64,000 bases of DNA from Sepioteuthis lessoniana (GCA_963585895.1 OY757904.1:20657717-20721716); one strand, 5' to 3'; positions 1 to 10,897 are shown, numbered from the stretch's first letter. Notes: generated by a model not told the origin, from the sequence alone. Numbers and translations are program-made.

Positions 1-58
1 TGTTGTTTCTCTTGATATGGCTATTACTGGCTGCTGTAATCAATTTTCCCCTCTTCTT
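1..58 (-). pseudogene. LINE ORF fragment running off the left edge
   Basis: The minus strand here resembles the segment at about 4960-5000, where the same LINE reads LIIVAS. It is the remnant of a copy that continues left of the window. It ends at a CTT/ATT microsatellite (50-98). Too short to classify alone; assigned by similarity to its neighbours. Confidence 0.4.
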
Positions 59-104
59 CTTCTTCTTCTTCTTTATTATTATTATTATTATTATTATTTA
101 CTCC

Positions 105-455
105 TTTAGAGTTTTTCACATCAGTATTAGCTGATGGTTTTTAACTGGAGTTTGAGTGACAGCAAGTCTCCTCAAGTCTCCAGGACTCTTCTCAGTATTC
201 TGGCCGTTCTCAGTAATGCTGTCATTTGGATAGTCTCTACCCGTCCTCCAACTTCCAAGTCCTCCTGGCCTTTTAAAAATCCTTTAGTTATTGTGCCAAA
301 AGCACCAATCACAATTGGTACAATCGTCACTTTCATGTTCCACAGCTTTTTCGATTCTCTAGCAAGGTCGAAGTACTTATCCTTCTTTTCACATTCTTTC
401 AGTTTTATTCTGTGGTCAACTGGGACAGCAAAGTCGACAATTTTGCAAATTCTCT
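105..455 (-). pseudogene. LINE ORF C-terminal relic, copy 2
   Basis: Minus-strand translation gives the C-terminal tail of a non-LTR retrotransposon ORF (acidic/basic helix, then a stretch like VTIVPIVIGAFGTI, then LLKTARILRRVLET near the end), broken by frameshifts. The 3' end carries the short hairpin CATCAG/CTGATG at 119-136 seen in other copies. The 5' side is truncated at an ATT array (456-484). The best-preserved version of this tail is at 27480-27716. Confidence 0.7.
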
Positions 456-489
456 TTATTATTATTATTATTATTATTATTATTTACTT

Positions 490-1003
490 TTTTTCACGCT
501 AGCCTTACCCGATGATTTCTCAATGGATTTTGAGTGATAGCAAGTCTCTTTGAGTCTCAAGGACTCTTCCCAGTATTCTGGCCAATCTTTATAACGCTGT
601 AGTTTGGATGGTCTCTACTCATCCTCTTATTCCCAAACCCTCCAGCCCTTGTACCAATCTTTTGGGGACTGTACCAAGCGATTCAATTACGATTGGTATC
701 ACCGTCACTTTCATGTTCCAAATTTTTTTTCATTTCCTTAGCAAGACTTTTTTTACTCTGTGGTCAACCGGGACAGCAAAGTCCGCAATTCGACAAGTTC
801 TCTTTTTCTTGTTGATTATTACTAGGTCTGGTCGTCTGGTCTAGATTAGGTGATCCGTTTGTATCTCAAAATACCAGAGAAGTTTGTGCGTCTCGTTCTC
901 CAACACAATTTCTGGATTGAGCTTATTTCATTTGTTCGTATCGTCAAACTTCAATTTCTTATTCAATTCCCACTGGATCAACTTGCCCACCCAGTCATGT
1001 CTA
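490..1003 (-). pseudogene. LINE ORF C-terminal relic, copy 3
   Basis: Same family and orientation as copy 2 but longer. The minus strand covers the C-terminal tail (520-790), then the region ending in the IQTD-like block (830-900), then the W-x5-HW-x2-C block (930-1000). The frame is broken many times. An ATT array follows at 1008-1020, so each copy in this cluster is bounded by ATT-type tails. Confidence 0.7.
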
Positions 1004-1022
1004 TCATAATTATTATTATTAT

Positions 1023-1204
1023 ACCAGCGAGTTTTTCACATCAGCGTTTGCTGATGTTAATTCCCTGGATTCTGTGTGACTATAAGTTTCCTCGGGCTTC
1101 CACAACTCTTCCCAGTATTCTAGCCGATCTCAACAATACCGTAGTTTGGATGATCTAGATTCGTCCTCCGATTTTCAACTCTTCGAACCCCCTTTCCAGT
1201 CCTT
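1023..1204 (-). pseudogene. LINE relic copy 4, 3' part (split by an insert)
   Basis: Starts with the 3' hairpin CATCAGC-GTTT-GCTGATG (1039-1056) and continues as the C-terminal tail. It is interrupted after about 1204 by a GC-richer insert and resumes at about 1591. Confidence 0.6.
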
Positions 1205-1590
1205 TAGGGACTATTTGCTAAGGTGTCCCACTAGACAAGGCTTGACACAAGGTCAAAAGCCCGAAGGCCGATTAAAGTGGGGATAAAGAAGAGGGGAAGG
1301 TCGGGAACGAGCCGAGGCTCGAACCTTGCTGGTCTGAGCTGCTCATTGACCCACTAAGTGCAATGTGGGTCTAATGAGGCAAGCAGTTTCACGAACCCAA
1401 ATGTGGGTCCGGGTACGTATGCCGAGTTATAGCTTGAACTAGACAGCAAGGTCTAGTGCTATACATGGAGGACAAAGGAGTCAATGTTGCAGCTCGCCCA
1501 CCCGGAGGTAGCCCAGCGGAAACTGGGAGCCTTACGGCCTCAAGTCTGCCATTGTTCCTTTGCAGAGCCCAAACGGGCTCCTGAGAGCGT
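1205..1590 (-). mobile_element. GC-rich insertion inside a LINE relic, SINE-like
   Basis: The insert has a base composition unlike its surroundings and is bracketed by near-identical TTTAGGGAC(T/G)ATT (about 1201-1215 and 1599-1611), which looks like a target-site duplication. On the minus strand a B-box-like GGTTCGAGCCTCG lies at about 1312-1324 with a possible A-box region at about 1340-1355. The rest matches nothing I recognise. A tRNA-related SINE is the best guess; the polymerase III elements are not well placed. Confidence 0.4.
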
Positions 1591-1985
1591 CCAGGGACTT
1601 TTAGGGACGATTCCATACGCATTAATTACAACTGGTATCACAGCTTTTTTAGTTCTCTTGCAAGGTCCTAGTACTTGTCTCTTTTTCTAATTTCTTTGAT
1701 TTTTACTTTGTGGTCCGCTGCGACGACAAACTCAGCTGTACGGCTGGTTCTTTTTTTTTATTTGTTTTTGTTTTCCTTTTTTTGTTGATTATCAGCAGTT
1801 GATTTTAACCGAGATTAGGTGATCTATTTTTATCTCAAAATCCCAGAGAATTTTATGCGTCTAATTTTCCATAACAGATTCTGATTTGTACATATACCAT
1901 TTGGTAGTATGGTAAAATTTTAATTTCTTGCACAATTCACAATGGATTACCATCCCCCCCAGTCGTTTCAAGTTTTAGACTCCCT
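1591..1985 (-). pseudogene. LINE relic copy 4, 5' part
   Basis: Continuation of copy 4 beyond the insert: the tail block, the IQTD-like block around 1810-1870 and the HW-x2-C block near 1920-1960, all degenerate. A T-rich tract (1748-1785) sits within it. Confidence 0.6.
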
Positions 1986-2233
1986 TTTATTATTATCATC
2001 ATTATTATCATTGTTTAATTTTCAGCTTTACTTTTGTTTTTCTTATATTCTTTCGCCGGTTCTTGAACGGTAGTGATTATATGCATTGAATCTATTTATA
2101 TTTTTGTTACCACTTTTGAAAGATATTTTCCATTACATCGATAGTCCTTTCCCAAGAAGGTGAGCATTTCTTCAAAGTGCAATTTTTTTTGTATTTCATA
2201 TAAGCTGGGATTCCCAGGTATCTTAATGTGTTT

Positions 2234-2690
2234 ATGTCTCTTTTTTATTATAATCTGGGCTCCAACTATAACTGGGACGATTGTAATTTTAAGGTGTTAC
2301 ATTTTCTCAATCCTTTTTCCAACTCTTTCTATATATTTATTTATCATTTTCTATGACTGATATGTAATTGTCTGTTGGCACCGCCATATCAATTAGAAGG
2401 TATGTTTTTTTTCTTTTATAGTCTTTAACCACAATATCAGATCTATTGTTCTTTATTTTTCTATCAGTTTGGATAGAAAAGTCTTCGAGAATAGTACCAG
2501 TTTTTGCTTCTGCTACTGGTTCTAGTTGATGGTTATACCATTCTTCACAATTTAATATTCCATAATGCTTGCATACTTTCCAATAAATATGATGTTCTAT
2601 TTTATTGTGTCTTTCTTCATATTCTATCTGTGTTAAGACAAGGCAACCAGACACTAAGAAATTAATTCATTCAGTTTTTTGTTCGAACAA
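2234..2690 (-). pseudogene. LINE ORF C-terminal domain, best-preserved nuclease-like block
   Basis: A minus-strand open frame (2654-2337, 105 codons) covers the part after the reverse transcriptase. It shows Y-x2-RHN, then YWKVC, WYNHQ, a conserved IQTD and then SDIVV followed some ten residues later by LLIDMAVP. That spacing resembles a PD-(D/E)XK nuclease core (the first D in xDIV, then xxDxAxP). This points to a non-LTR element with a C-terminal restriction-like endonuclease, as in the R2/R4/NeSL groups. I cannot decide which clade. No intact reverse transcriptase is attached, so it is a dead fragment. Confidence 0.7.
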
Positions 2691-2699
2691 TCTACATAT

Positions 2700-3059
2700 T
2701 ATTATCATTTACTCTTTTTGAGTTTTTCACACTAACATTAGCCGATGGTTTCTCACTGGAGTTTAAGTAACAGCATGTCTCCTCAAGTCTCCAGGACTCT
2801 TCTCAGTATTCGGGCCGATCTCAATAATGCTGTCGTTTTGATGGTTTCCACTCGTCCTGTTCTTTCCAAGTCTTTCAGTCTTTGTACTCGTCCTTTGGTG
2901 ACTGAGGTACAGCACTAATTACAATTGGTATCATTGTCATCTTCATGTTGCACAGTTTTTCAATTCCCTAACAAGTTCCAGGTACTTATTGTTCTTTTCG
3001 CTTTCTTTCAATTTACTGTGATCAGCCAGAAGAGCAAAGTCCACAATTCGGCAAGTTCT

Positions 3060-3090
<31 letters not shown>

Positions 3091-3650
3091 GATTATTACT
3101 GAGTCTTGTCATCTGGCTGAGATTAGATGATCGGTTTGTATCTCAAAATTCCAGAGGGATTTGTTCGTCTCATTCTCCAGGACAGATTCTGGGTTGTGCT
3201 TATAACATTTGTTCGCATGGTCAAATTGAAGCTTCTTGCACAGTATCCAATGGATCACCTCGCCCACCCAGTCGTGTTTAGTCTGATACTCTTTCTATGC
3301 TAATTTGCTGTATTCGCTTATTATATGATGGATCGTTTCGTTTCTGTCACGACATAATCTACATCATCTGTTTTGTTACGTCTTATCTATTCTTTCTTAG
3401 TTATGATTAATCCTTATTGCGTTGTTTAGTGCTGCTATTAGAAAAGATTCAGTTTCTCATTTAAGGTTTCCCTATCTTATACACGTCCACGTTTTCTCCT
3501 ATAAGATGTCGCTTAAAAATTCCATAGAGTTGTTTTTCTTCCCCTTTTTGTTTCTTGATTAATTCTGTTCGGTTGATCTTCGTGTTGTCAGTATTGTTTA
3601 TGGTTACTGTAATCAGTCTTCCCCCGCGCTTTTCTATGGAGTCTTCTATT
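2700..3650 (-). pseudogene. LINE ORF relic with zinc-knuckle block, copy 6
   Basis: The longest copy in the cluster. Reading the minus strand from 3650 down: an end-of-RT block (IEKRGGRLI), a block with AALNNAIRINHN, then CRLC (3352-3363) followed by ETIHHIISE, which resembles a C-x2-C...H...C knuckle with the last Cys changed to Tyr, then HDWVGEVIHW-x2-C, then LWNFEIQTD, then the decayed nuclease and tail regions. Stops and frameshifts occur throughout. The 3' end has the truncated hairpin at 2728-2750. Confidence 0.75.
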
Positions 3651-4175
3651 GACCGATCTCAATAACATAGTAGTCAATATTATCTCCATTCTTCCTCTGA
3701 TTTCCTGTTCTTCCAGTCTTCATTCTAATTCTTGCTCTTCCAGTCTTCATTCCAACTCTTGCTCTTTCAGTCTTCATTCCAATTCTTGTTCTTCCAGTCT
3801 TTATTCCAAGCCCTTGGAGACCGTTCCGAGCGCATCAACTACAATTTCTGTCAATGTCACCCTCATATTCCGCATTTTTATTCTTTTTTTTTCTTTTTGT
3901 TTTTGTTTTGGTTTTTTAGTTCCCTGGCAAGATCCAAGTACTTATTTTAGCTTTTAGCTTTTTTTCATCTTCACTAGATGGTACGCCAGAACGACAAAAT
4001 CTACGGGATAACAATTTCCTTTTTATTTTTAACACTGGGTCAGGTTTTCTAGCTGCGATTAGCTAATACGTTTGGATCTTAAAATCTCGTAGAATTTTGT
4101 ACGTTTTATTGTTTAGGACTAATTCTGTTTCGTGCATATACCATTTCATTCTCTCGCACAATTATTTTCATTAAT
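3640..4175 (-). pseudogene. LINE relic copy 7 with internal 27-bp repeats
   Basis: Same C-terminal tail as its neighbours. It holds a local expansion of about four 27-bp units (3708-3815, unit beginning TCTTCCAGTCTTCATT). An AGT array follows at 4186-4228. Confidence 0.6.
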
Positions 4176-4187
4176 CATTATTATTAT

Positions 4188-4228
<41 letters not shown>

Positions 4229-4234
4229 TACACT

Positions 4235-4520
4235 TTGTGAGTTCTCATACTAGTAGTAGCTTGTGGTCATCAGAAGCTTTCAAGTGATAACAAGTCACTT
4301 AGTTTTCCAGGACTCAGTCAGTCACAGTACTGATCGGAACGGGCTCAATGTCCAACTCTCTAATATCTTTTCCAGGTTCTTTGGCATCATTCCAAGTAAC
4401 CAGATTTTAACTGGTATCACTGTCATCTTGTTGTATGGTTTTTGTTTGTTGTTTTATTGCTTTTCGGTTCTTTAGAAAGATCTACGCTTTCATTGAGTTT
4501 TTCAATTTCTTTTCATTTTT
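4235..4520 (-). pseudogene. LINE relic copy 8
   Basis: Short degenerate copy of the C-terminal tail, same orientation. It is recognised by alignment with copy 9 and with the copy at 27395. Confidence 0.5.
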
Positions 4521-4539
4521 AATCATTTTACACCTTGCA

Positions 4540-5200
4540 AGTTTTTCACATCAACTCAAACTGGAATGTTTTCACTGGAGTCTGAGAGACAAAAAAAATT
4601 TCTCGGCTCTCCAGCATTCTTCTTATTATCTATCCAAGCTGATATTAGTAGAGCTATAGTCGGGATGTACTCCATTATTCCTCATATCTCTGTAGTTCAT
4701 CCGGTGTCTTCTCTAATTTTACAGAAATAATAATTGGTATCACAGTAACATTCATGTTTTACAACGTTTTCAGCTCTTTAGCAAGATCACGGCATTTATC
4801 CAGTTTTCACTTTCTTTTATTTTCCCTCTAAGGGTCTTTGGAACAGCAAAGTCTACTTTTCTTGTTATTAATTAAAACTCCGTCAGGTTTTCGTTTTTGT
4901 TTTCTAGATTTTATTGTGACCCCTCAATTTGTTCTTGATTTATTTCTGTTGCTCTTGCTAGTACTAGCTACTATAATCAATCTCTTTTTGCGCTATATTC
5001 CTTGTGTTCTGCCTCCACGCAGTCCTTCTTTTCATGTCTCATAGAATCTGTCTATGTCGACTCTCTGGAGTAAGAACTTGCACATGATTATCAAATTCCT
5101 TGTCCTATGGTCCATATTTCTGAGTTCAGCACTTTTACCGTTTATGAAGGCTCAAGAATATCTTACAAGAGAGATTAACTTGGTTATTTATCTTTTTTAT
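4540..5200 (-). pseudogene. LINE relic copy 9, reaching into the RT C-terminal region
   Basis: Begins at the 3' hairpin region (4551) and runs upstream on the minus strand to a block near 5130-5040 reading LRNMDHRTRNLIIM...RVDIDRFYET. This matches the well-known post-RT segment of this LINE type (D-R/H-x-T-R...R-x-DVDRLY). It identifies the whole cluster as pieces of one reverse-transcriptase ORF. The middle part between tail and RT block is deleted or unrecognisable. Confidence 0.65.
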
Positions 5201-5500
5201 TAGATTTATAATGTAAAGTTTGCCTTTAAGAATTTTTCTTGTTCTAAGGTACATTTTTGTATTATTCTTTCATTTTCGCTCGTTTGTTGATATCCGCAAC
5301 TAATATTTCAAAGTATTTAGACTTTTCTTTTTTTTTTTTTACTGATGTTTTCCTGATTGGGAAGTTTTGTCAGGAAGGGGTGATAACCCTCCGTATAAAA
5401 GAGACTACTCTTTTTGAATATGAGCATTGACAGTCTTTACTGGGGCCCGTCTTTCCTAGCGAGACTAGCTAACAATATACCTCTGTAAACACATCCTTGT
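5201..5500. other. Unassigned AT-rich DNA
   Basis: T-rich sequence without an open frame, repeat or motif I can recognise. The last 100 bases are slightly GC-richer and lead into SINE-A. Confidence 0.5.
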
Positions 5501-5745
5501 AAGCAAGTAAAGTTGGCGACCTTAGTCGAGGGTAACCTGAAGGCTCCCTTTTCAATAGCTACTTCACCGAGGTGTACTGGAGGGCGCAACTCCATTCCCG
5601 GGATTGCTCCACTTTACGCTTGATCCTTACCTTGTAGAGCTGAGTGCTAAGCAGGGCGGCCTAAAGTACCATTTTTTGACTCTTTGCAACGACTCGACCT
5701 GGGATTGAGCCCCGGTCTCCTGGGCCATTGGTGAACACTACGTCT
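5501..5745 (-). mobile_element. SINE-A copy, tRNA-derived
   Basis: Minus strand carries a tRNA-like head at its 5' end (5745 side) with a B box like GGGCTCAATCCCAGG at 5699-5713, and a conserved body ending near AGTTGGCGACC at 5510. Other copies: 14152, 20229, 45413, 46443, 46997 and 58682. No poly(A) tail is visible in this copy. Confidence 0.75.
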
Positions 5746-6183
5746 TGTGAAATAAACCCTTTTCATTGTAAATTACGATTTGAGTTTTTATTTCAATTAT
5801 CCTCTCCAGTAACTTTACGATAGAAAGTCATATTTCTTCGCTTGTTTCTATTTTCCTTTATTCATTAAAAACAATCAGCATTTTTCTATTCCAAATTTCA
5901 TTTTTATATCTTACCAGAAAATTGATATGAAGGTTTCTAGTTTTTTGTTTTTATTTTCTTATTTTTTATTTTCTTATTTTTTTGTTTTGTTTTGTTGGGT
6001 TTTTTGTTTGTTTTTTGCTTTTTTTATCTAGGAAAAAATTATATCGATTTACATTAGATGATTTATCTTTTCATGCAATGTAAATCTGTTACCTCCAGTG
6101 AATTTTCTAGTATATAATTCAGTGGCGTCATTGCTATGACAAATGTTGTATACCAGAGAATGACGAAACAATAATAACACTTA

Positions 6184-6236
<53 letters not shown>

Positions 6237-6350
6237 TCTATTCTTTTTTGTTTATTATGAAAGATATGATATTAGTTGACGAAATAGTTGCATGAAGAGA
6301 CAGTCGAGATAGACAGGGAACTGCTAAGATTTACGCCATATTATTTTTCT
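5746..6350. other. Unassigned, T-rich, with a TA array
   Basis: Non-coding AT-rich DNA. It includes a (TA)n microsatellite at about 6186-6234 and a run of T/TTTG at 5940-6025. Confidence 0.5.
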
Positions 6351-6354
6351 TTTT

Positions 6355-7287
6355 CTTCGTGCATTTCATTTACTTTTAAATAATGAGCCAATATAAATGG
6401 TGGGGGAAATAATCACCAAAACAACCACATGTCTATTCGGCCGGATTCTTTGGTCTTCTATCGGGGAACTTCTACAGATTATCTTGGGATTATCTTGGTC
6501 TCTGTGTCCGCTTCTGTTCTTATAAATGGACATAAGAACCTCGTTGTATTTTCGACATCTTTATTCACACAATTTCCCAAGTCTACCGTACATCTGGAGA
6601 GATTGCCATTTTAGACGTCCGTTTGTTACGGCGCCTTCAAATCACTTTAACTGACTCGTTCTCACGACTGAACCGACCAGTCAAAGAACTGCTAAAAAGG
6701 TCAACAAGGGGTCAAGTCTTGTCTATCATATCACTGGTTATTTCTCATGACTTTTCTTCAAATAAATTACCTGTTAATTTTGGAATTCATATATTTTGAA
6801 TTCTACACTTACCTTACAAAATTAATAGGCGACTTATTCATAATGTAACACAAATTGTAGGGGCGATAATGAGTCTTTTTGTGACATCCCCCTTTCGATT
6901 TTTGCCTCTGCTAGGATTTGTCCTCTAACAACCAGTTCTACTTTTTAGTTTTTTATAGCTTTCGTGATTAAATTTTCGACTTGCTCTGAGATTTTAATCC
7001 TTTTCAGACATTCTGTTATCCATGTTTCAGGGATCATGCCATTCTCGTCTTAGTCTTTACTTCCTTTACAATGTGTTGGTCTATGTATAGTAAGTCAGAA
7101 GTACCTATAATTTCTTTGTGACATCATTTTTGGTCTTCAGGAAACATCGGGTAGCTCTCAAGCGAGTGATAGACTTCTTCTCATATATGTGCCGTTTGTA
7201 GGGGTGACATGTGGTTGTTTTGGTGATTATTCCCCCCCCCACCATTTATATTAGCTCATTATTAAAAAGTAAATGAAGTGGACGAAG
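6355..7287. mobile_element. TIR-bounded element, about 930 bp, no transposase
   Basis: Two arms of about 80 bp are inverted copies of each other: 6355-6433 and 7206-7287 (landmarks: the left arm reads AATGAGCCAATATAAATGG and the right arm is its complement). The interior has no significant open frame. This is the structure of a non-autonomous DNA transposon or foldback element. I see no clear target-site duplication, so boundaries are approximate. Confidence 0.55.
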
Positions 7288-7765
7288 TGAAACGACGCAG
7301 ACAAAAATACATTTAAAACAAAGCCGTACAAACAAAATTAAATTTATATATCAACAAATCAATGAAAAAAGAAGCATTACAAATATTCTAATATAGTTTG
7401 TTGAATAATCTGTGTGTGTGCATATGTGTATGTAACTAACACGAGTCTGTTGAATATTCCTCTGGGTGTGCATGTGTGTATGCGTGTACTAACACGGATA
7501 TTATGGGAAAAGACTTAATAATGAAAGTGTCCTGTAGACTATAAAATGTATGCGGACCAAATATTTCATGTAAGGTATCGATATATAGAAATATAGCAAC
7601 GTGTGCTAGAAGGAACGTGTCTTCTCCCATGTTGGTTGTTTGTCTCTTTCGGGCTTTGACGAAATTTACTAGGCTGTGTTCGAGACTAGAAGAAGTTTAA
7701 CTGAAAAGGTAGAACAAGAAAGAAAAAAGTTGTAGAATGTATACATTTTCGTGGGATTGACTGCT
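7288..7765. other. Unassigned DNA before the minisatellite
   Basis: No coding or repeat signal recognised. It holds a local imperfect repeat around TGTGTGCATGTGTGTATG (7412-7495). Confidence 0.4.
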
Positions 7766-7769
7766 GGAA

Positions 7770-9930
7770 GTTAAAATGTAAGAGAGAGAGAGAGTGTGTG
7801 CTATTTCTGTAAGTGAAACATATAGGAGAGTGTGTTGTCTCTGTAAGTCACAATGGTGAGAGTGAGAGAGAGAGAGAGAGTGCTATCTCTGGAAGTGAAA
7901 AATATAAGAGAGTGTGTTGTCTTTGTAAGTCACAATGGTGAGAGTGAGAGAGAGAGAGTGTGTGCTATTTCTGTAAGTGAAAAATATAAGAGAGTGTGTT
8001 GTCTCTGTAAGTCACAATGGTGAGAGTGAGAGAGAGAGAGTGTGCTATCTCTGTAAGTGAAACATATAAGAGAGTGTGTTGTCTCTGTAAGTCACAATGG
8101 TGAGAGTGAGAGAGAGAGAGTGTGCTATTTCTGTAAGTGAAACATATAAGAGAGTGTGTTGTCTCTGTAAGTCACAGTGGTAAGAGTGAGAGAGAGAGAG
8201 AGTGTGCTATCTCTGGAAGGGAAAAATATAAGAGAGTGTGTTGTCTCTGTAAGTCACAATGGTGAGAGTGAGAGAGAGAGAGTGTGCTATTTCTGTAAGT
8301 GAAACATATAAGAGAGTGTGTTGTCTCTGTAAGTCACAGTGGTAAGAGTGAGAGAGAGAGAGAGTGTGCTATCTCTGGAAGGGAAAAATATAAGAGAGTG
8401 TGTTGTCTCTGTAAGTCACAATGGTGAGAGTGAGAGAGAGAGAGTGTGCTATTTCTGTAAGTGAAACATATAAGAGAGTGTGTTGTCTCTGTAAGTCACA
8501 ATGGTGAGAGTGAGAGAGAGAGAGTGTGCTATCTCTGGAAGTGAAAAATATAAGAGAGTGTGTTGTCTCTGTAAGTCACAATGGTGAGAGAGAGAGAGAG
8601 AGAGTGTGCTATCTCTGGAAGTGAAAAATATAAGAGAGTGTGTTGTCTCTGTAAGTCACAATGGTGAGAGTGAGAGAGAGAGAGTGTGCTATCTCTGGAA
8701 GTGAAAAATATAAGAGAGTGTGTTGTCTCTGTAAGTCACAGTGGTGAGAGTGAGAGAGAGAGAGTGTGTGCTATTTCTGTCAGTGAAACATATAAGAGAG
8801 TGTGTTGTCTCTGTAAGTCACAGTGGTGAGAGTGAGAGAGAGAGAGTGTGCTATCTCTGGAAGTGAAAAATATAAGAGAGTGTGTTGTCTCTGTAAGTCA
8901 CAATGGTGAGAGTGAGAGAGAGAGAGTGTGCTATCTCTGGAAGGGAAAATATAAGAGAGTGTGTTGTCTCTGTAAGTCACAGTGGTGAGAGTGAGAGAGA
9001 GAGAGTGTGCTATCTCTGGAAGTGAAAAATATAAGAGAGTGTGTTGTCTCAGTAAGTCACAATGGTGAGAGTGAGAGAGAGAGAGTGTGCTATCTCTGGA
9101 AGTGAAAAATATAAGAGAGTGTGTTGTCTCTGTAAGTCACAATGGTGAGAGTGAGAGAGAGAGAGTGTGCTATCTCTGGAAGTGAAAAATATAAGAGAGT
9201 GTGTTGTCTCTGTAAGTCACAGTGGTGAGAGTGAGAGAGAGAGAGTGTGTGCTATTTCTGTAAGTGAAACATATAAGAGAGTGTGTTGTCTCTGTAAGTC
9301 ACAGTGGTGAGAGTGAGAGAGAGAGAGTGTGCTATCTCTGGAAGTGAAAAATATAAGAGAGTGTGTTGTCTCTGTAAGTCACAGTGGTGAGAGTGAGAGA
9401 GAGAGAGTGTGCTATTTCTGGAAGTGAAACATATAAGAGAGTGTGTTGTCTCTGTAAGTCACAGTGGTGAGAGTGTAGAGAGAGAGAGTGTGCTATCTCT
9501 GGAAGTGAAAAATATAAGAGAGTGTGTTGTCTCTGTAAGTCACAGTGGTGAGAGTGAGAGAGAGAGAGTGTGCTATCTCTGGAAGTGAAAAATATAAGAG
9601 AGTGTGTTGTCTCTGTAAGTCACAGTGGTGAGAGTGAGAGAGAGAGAGTGTGCTATTTCTGGAAGTGAAACATATAAGAGAGTGTGTTGTCTCTGTAAGT
9701 CACAGTGGTGAGAGTGTAGAGAGAGAGAGTGTGCTATCTCTGGAAGTGAAACATATAAGAGAGTGTGTTGTCTCTGTAAGTCACAGTGGTGAGAGTGAGA
9801 GAGAGAGAGTGTGCTATCTCTGGAAGTGAAAAATATAAGAGAGTGTGTTGTCTCTGTAAGTCACAATGGTGAGAGTGAGAGAGAGAGTGTGTGCTATCTC
9901 TGGAAGTGAAAATGGAAAGAATGAGACAGA
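7770..9930. repeat. 80-bp minisatellite array, about 27 units
   Basis: A tandem array of an 80-bp unit that includes AGAGTGTGTTGTCTCTGTAA, GTCACAATGGTGAGAG and a variable GA run. Two unit types recur: one with CTATTTCTGTAAGTGAAACA and one with CTATCTCTGGAAGTGAAAAA. Because 80 is not a multiple of three, open frames on the minus strand (for example 8980-8780 and 10162-9734) rotate through all phases and are not genes. Confidence 0.95.
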
Positions 9931-10289
9931 GTGTGTGTTGTCTCTGTGAGTCGAAATGGAGAGAGTGTGTTGTCTCTGTAAGTTGCAATGTAAAAGAAAG
10001 AGTGCTTGGAAGACGAGAGTATATATAGGCAATCCTTGTCATGCAGTCGGTTCCAAATGCGCGGGACAAAATCAAAGTTACGGACGTAGTTGTGAGCACT
10101 AACCACTTGACTTTCCTGATCAATAGGTTCCTGAGACTGATTAGTTTACCGACGTCCGCCATCTTTGTTTAGGGAGCAAGCGACATCGCAGTCATATATA
10201 ATATAGGAGTGTAAATCCTATACGTTAAAATCTTCCCCGTCATTGCTTAATATGTTATTGATTTAGCTTGGTGTTGTTTTGCTTGTTTT
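9931..10289. other. Minisatellite fringe and unassigned DNA
   Basis: 9931-9990 holds decayed minisatellite units. The remainder shows no gene or repeat that I recognise. Confidence 0.4.
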
Positions 10290-10502
10290 TCAGGGGGGTT
10301 TAATAGCATATCAACCTAAGAGAGTAATTAAATACCAAAGCCCTCCTTGCAGAAAAACAGTAGTGATATTATTTAACCCATAGCTGGAGAGATGAAGAGG
10401 TTCATAACTTTTCCAAAGATATTAGTCCGAAAGTTAAAGTAATAGCGTGACTGGATTTCGAACTGACTTTCTAAGATCTCACAGTCCAGTACTTTTGTCA
10501 AT
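10290..10502 (-). mobile_element. SINE-D copy, diverged
   Basis: Minus strand order: tRNA-like head (10500 side), central domain with ACTAATATCTTTGG (10416-10429), tail with TTGATATGC near 10305. More diverged than the copies at 35155 and 38918. Confidence 0.6.
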
Positions 10503-10603
10503 ACTCAATGAAGAAAATCATAAAAAGTTGCTATGCTTTATAGAATGTTCATCATCATCATCATCAATCGGTGGGATTGAAGAGGTGCTAATTATGACTG
10601 ACA

Positions 10604-10897
10604 ATCACCCGTCATCGATCGAGGTGCCCGTGGTGTAGTCGTTATCGTCGTACGAAATGGACACGGCGACACGAGTTCAAATCCTGGACTTGACTGACAG
10701 CATTTCACATAGCACTAATACCCTCCAGCTATGGGTAAATAGTAGGACTGACTTGGTTCTTCAGCCTTGGTTAGGCAACTAGTCTATGAGAAGGAAAACT
10801 CTGAATTCAAACCTGTTAAACTCCGCTTAAAAATTGACCGTGTGTCATATCCTGCCCGAGCGGAGGGGTTGGTAAATAGTATCACCCGTCATCGATC
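10604..10897 (+). mobile_element. SINE-C copy with perfect 17-bp target-site duplication
   Basis: The element is 10621-10880. It starts with a tRNA-like head (A-box-like GTGGTGTAGTCGTTATCG at 10630-10647, B-box-like GAGTTCAAATCCTGG at 10672-10686), then a central domain, then a tail. The flanks repeat ATCACCCGTCATCGATC exactly (10604-10620 and 10881-10897), the signature of LINE-mediated target-primed insertion. A perfect duplication suggests a fairly recent insertion. Confidence 0.9.

Noticed and set aside
7770..9930. Possible CRISPR array (regular repeats)
   Set aside because: Units are adjacent without unique spacers and the context is eukaryotic.
9734..10162. 142-codon minus-strand frame
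   Set aside because: Formed mainly by the 80-bp minisatellite and its flank; no domain outside the repeat.
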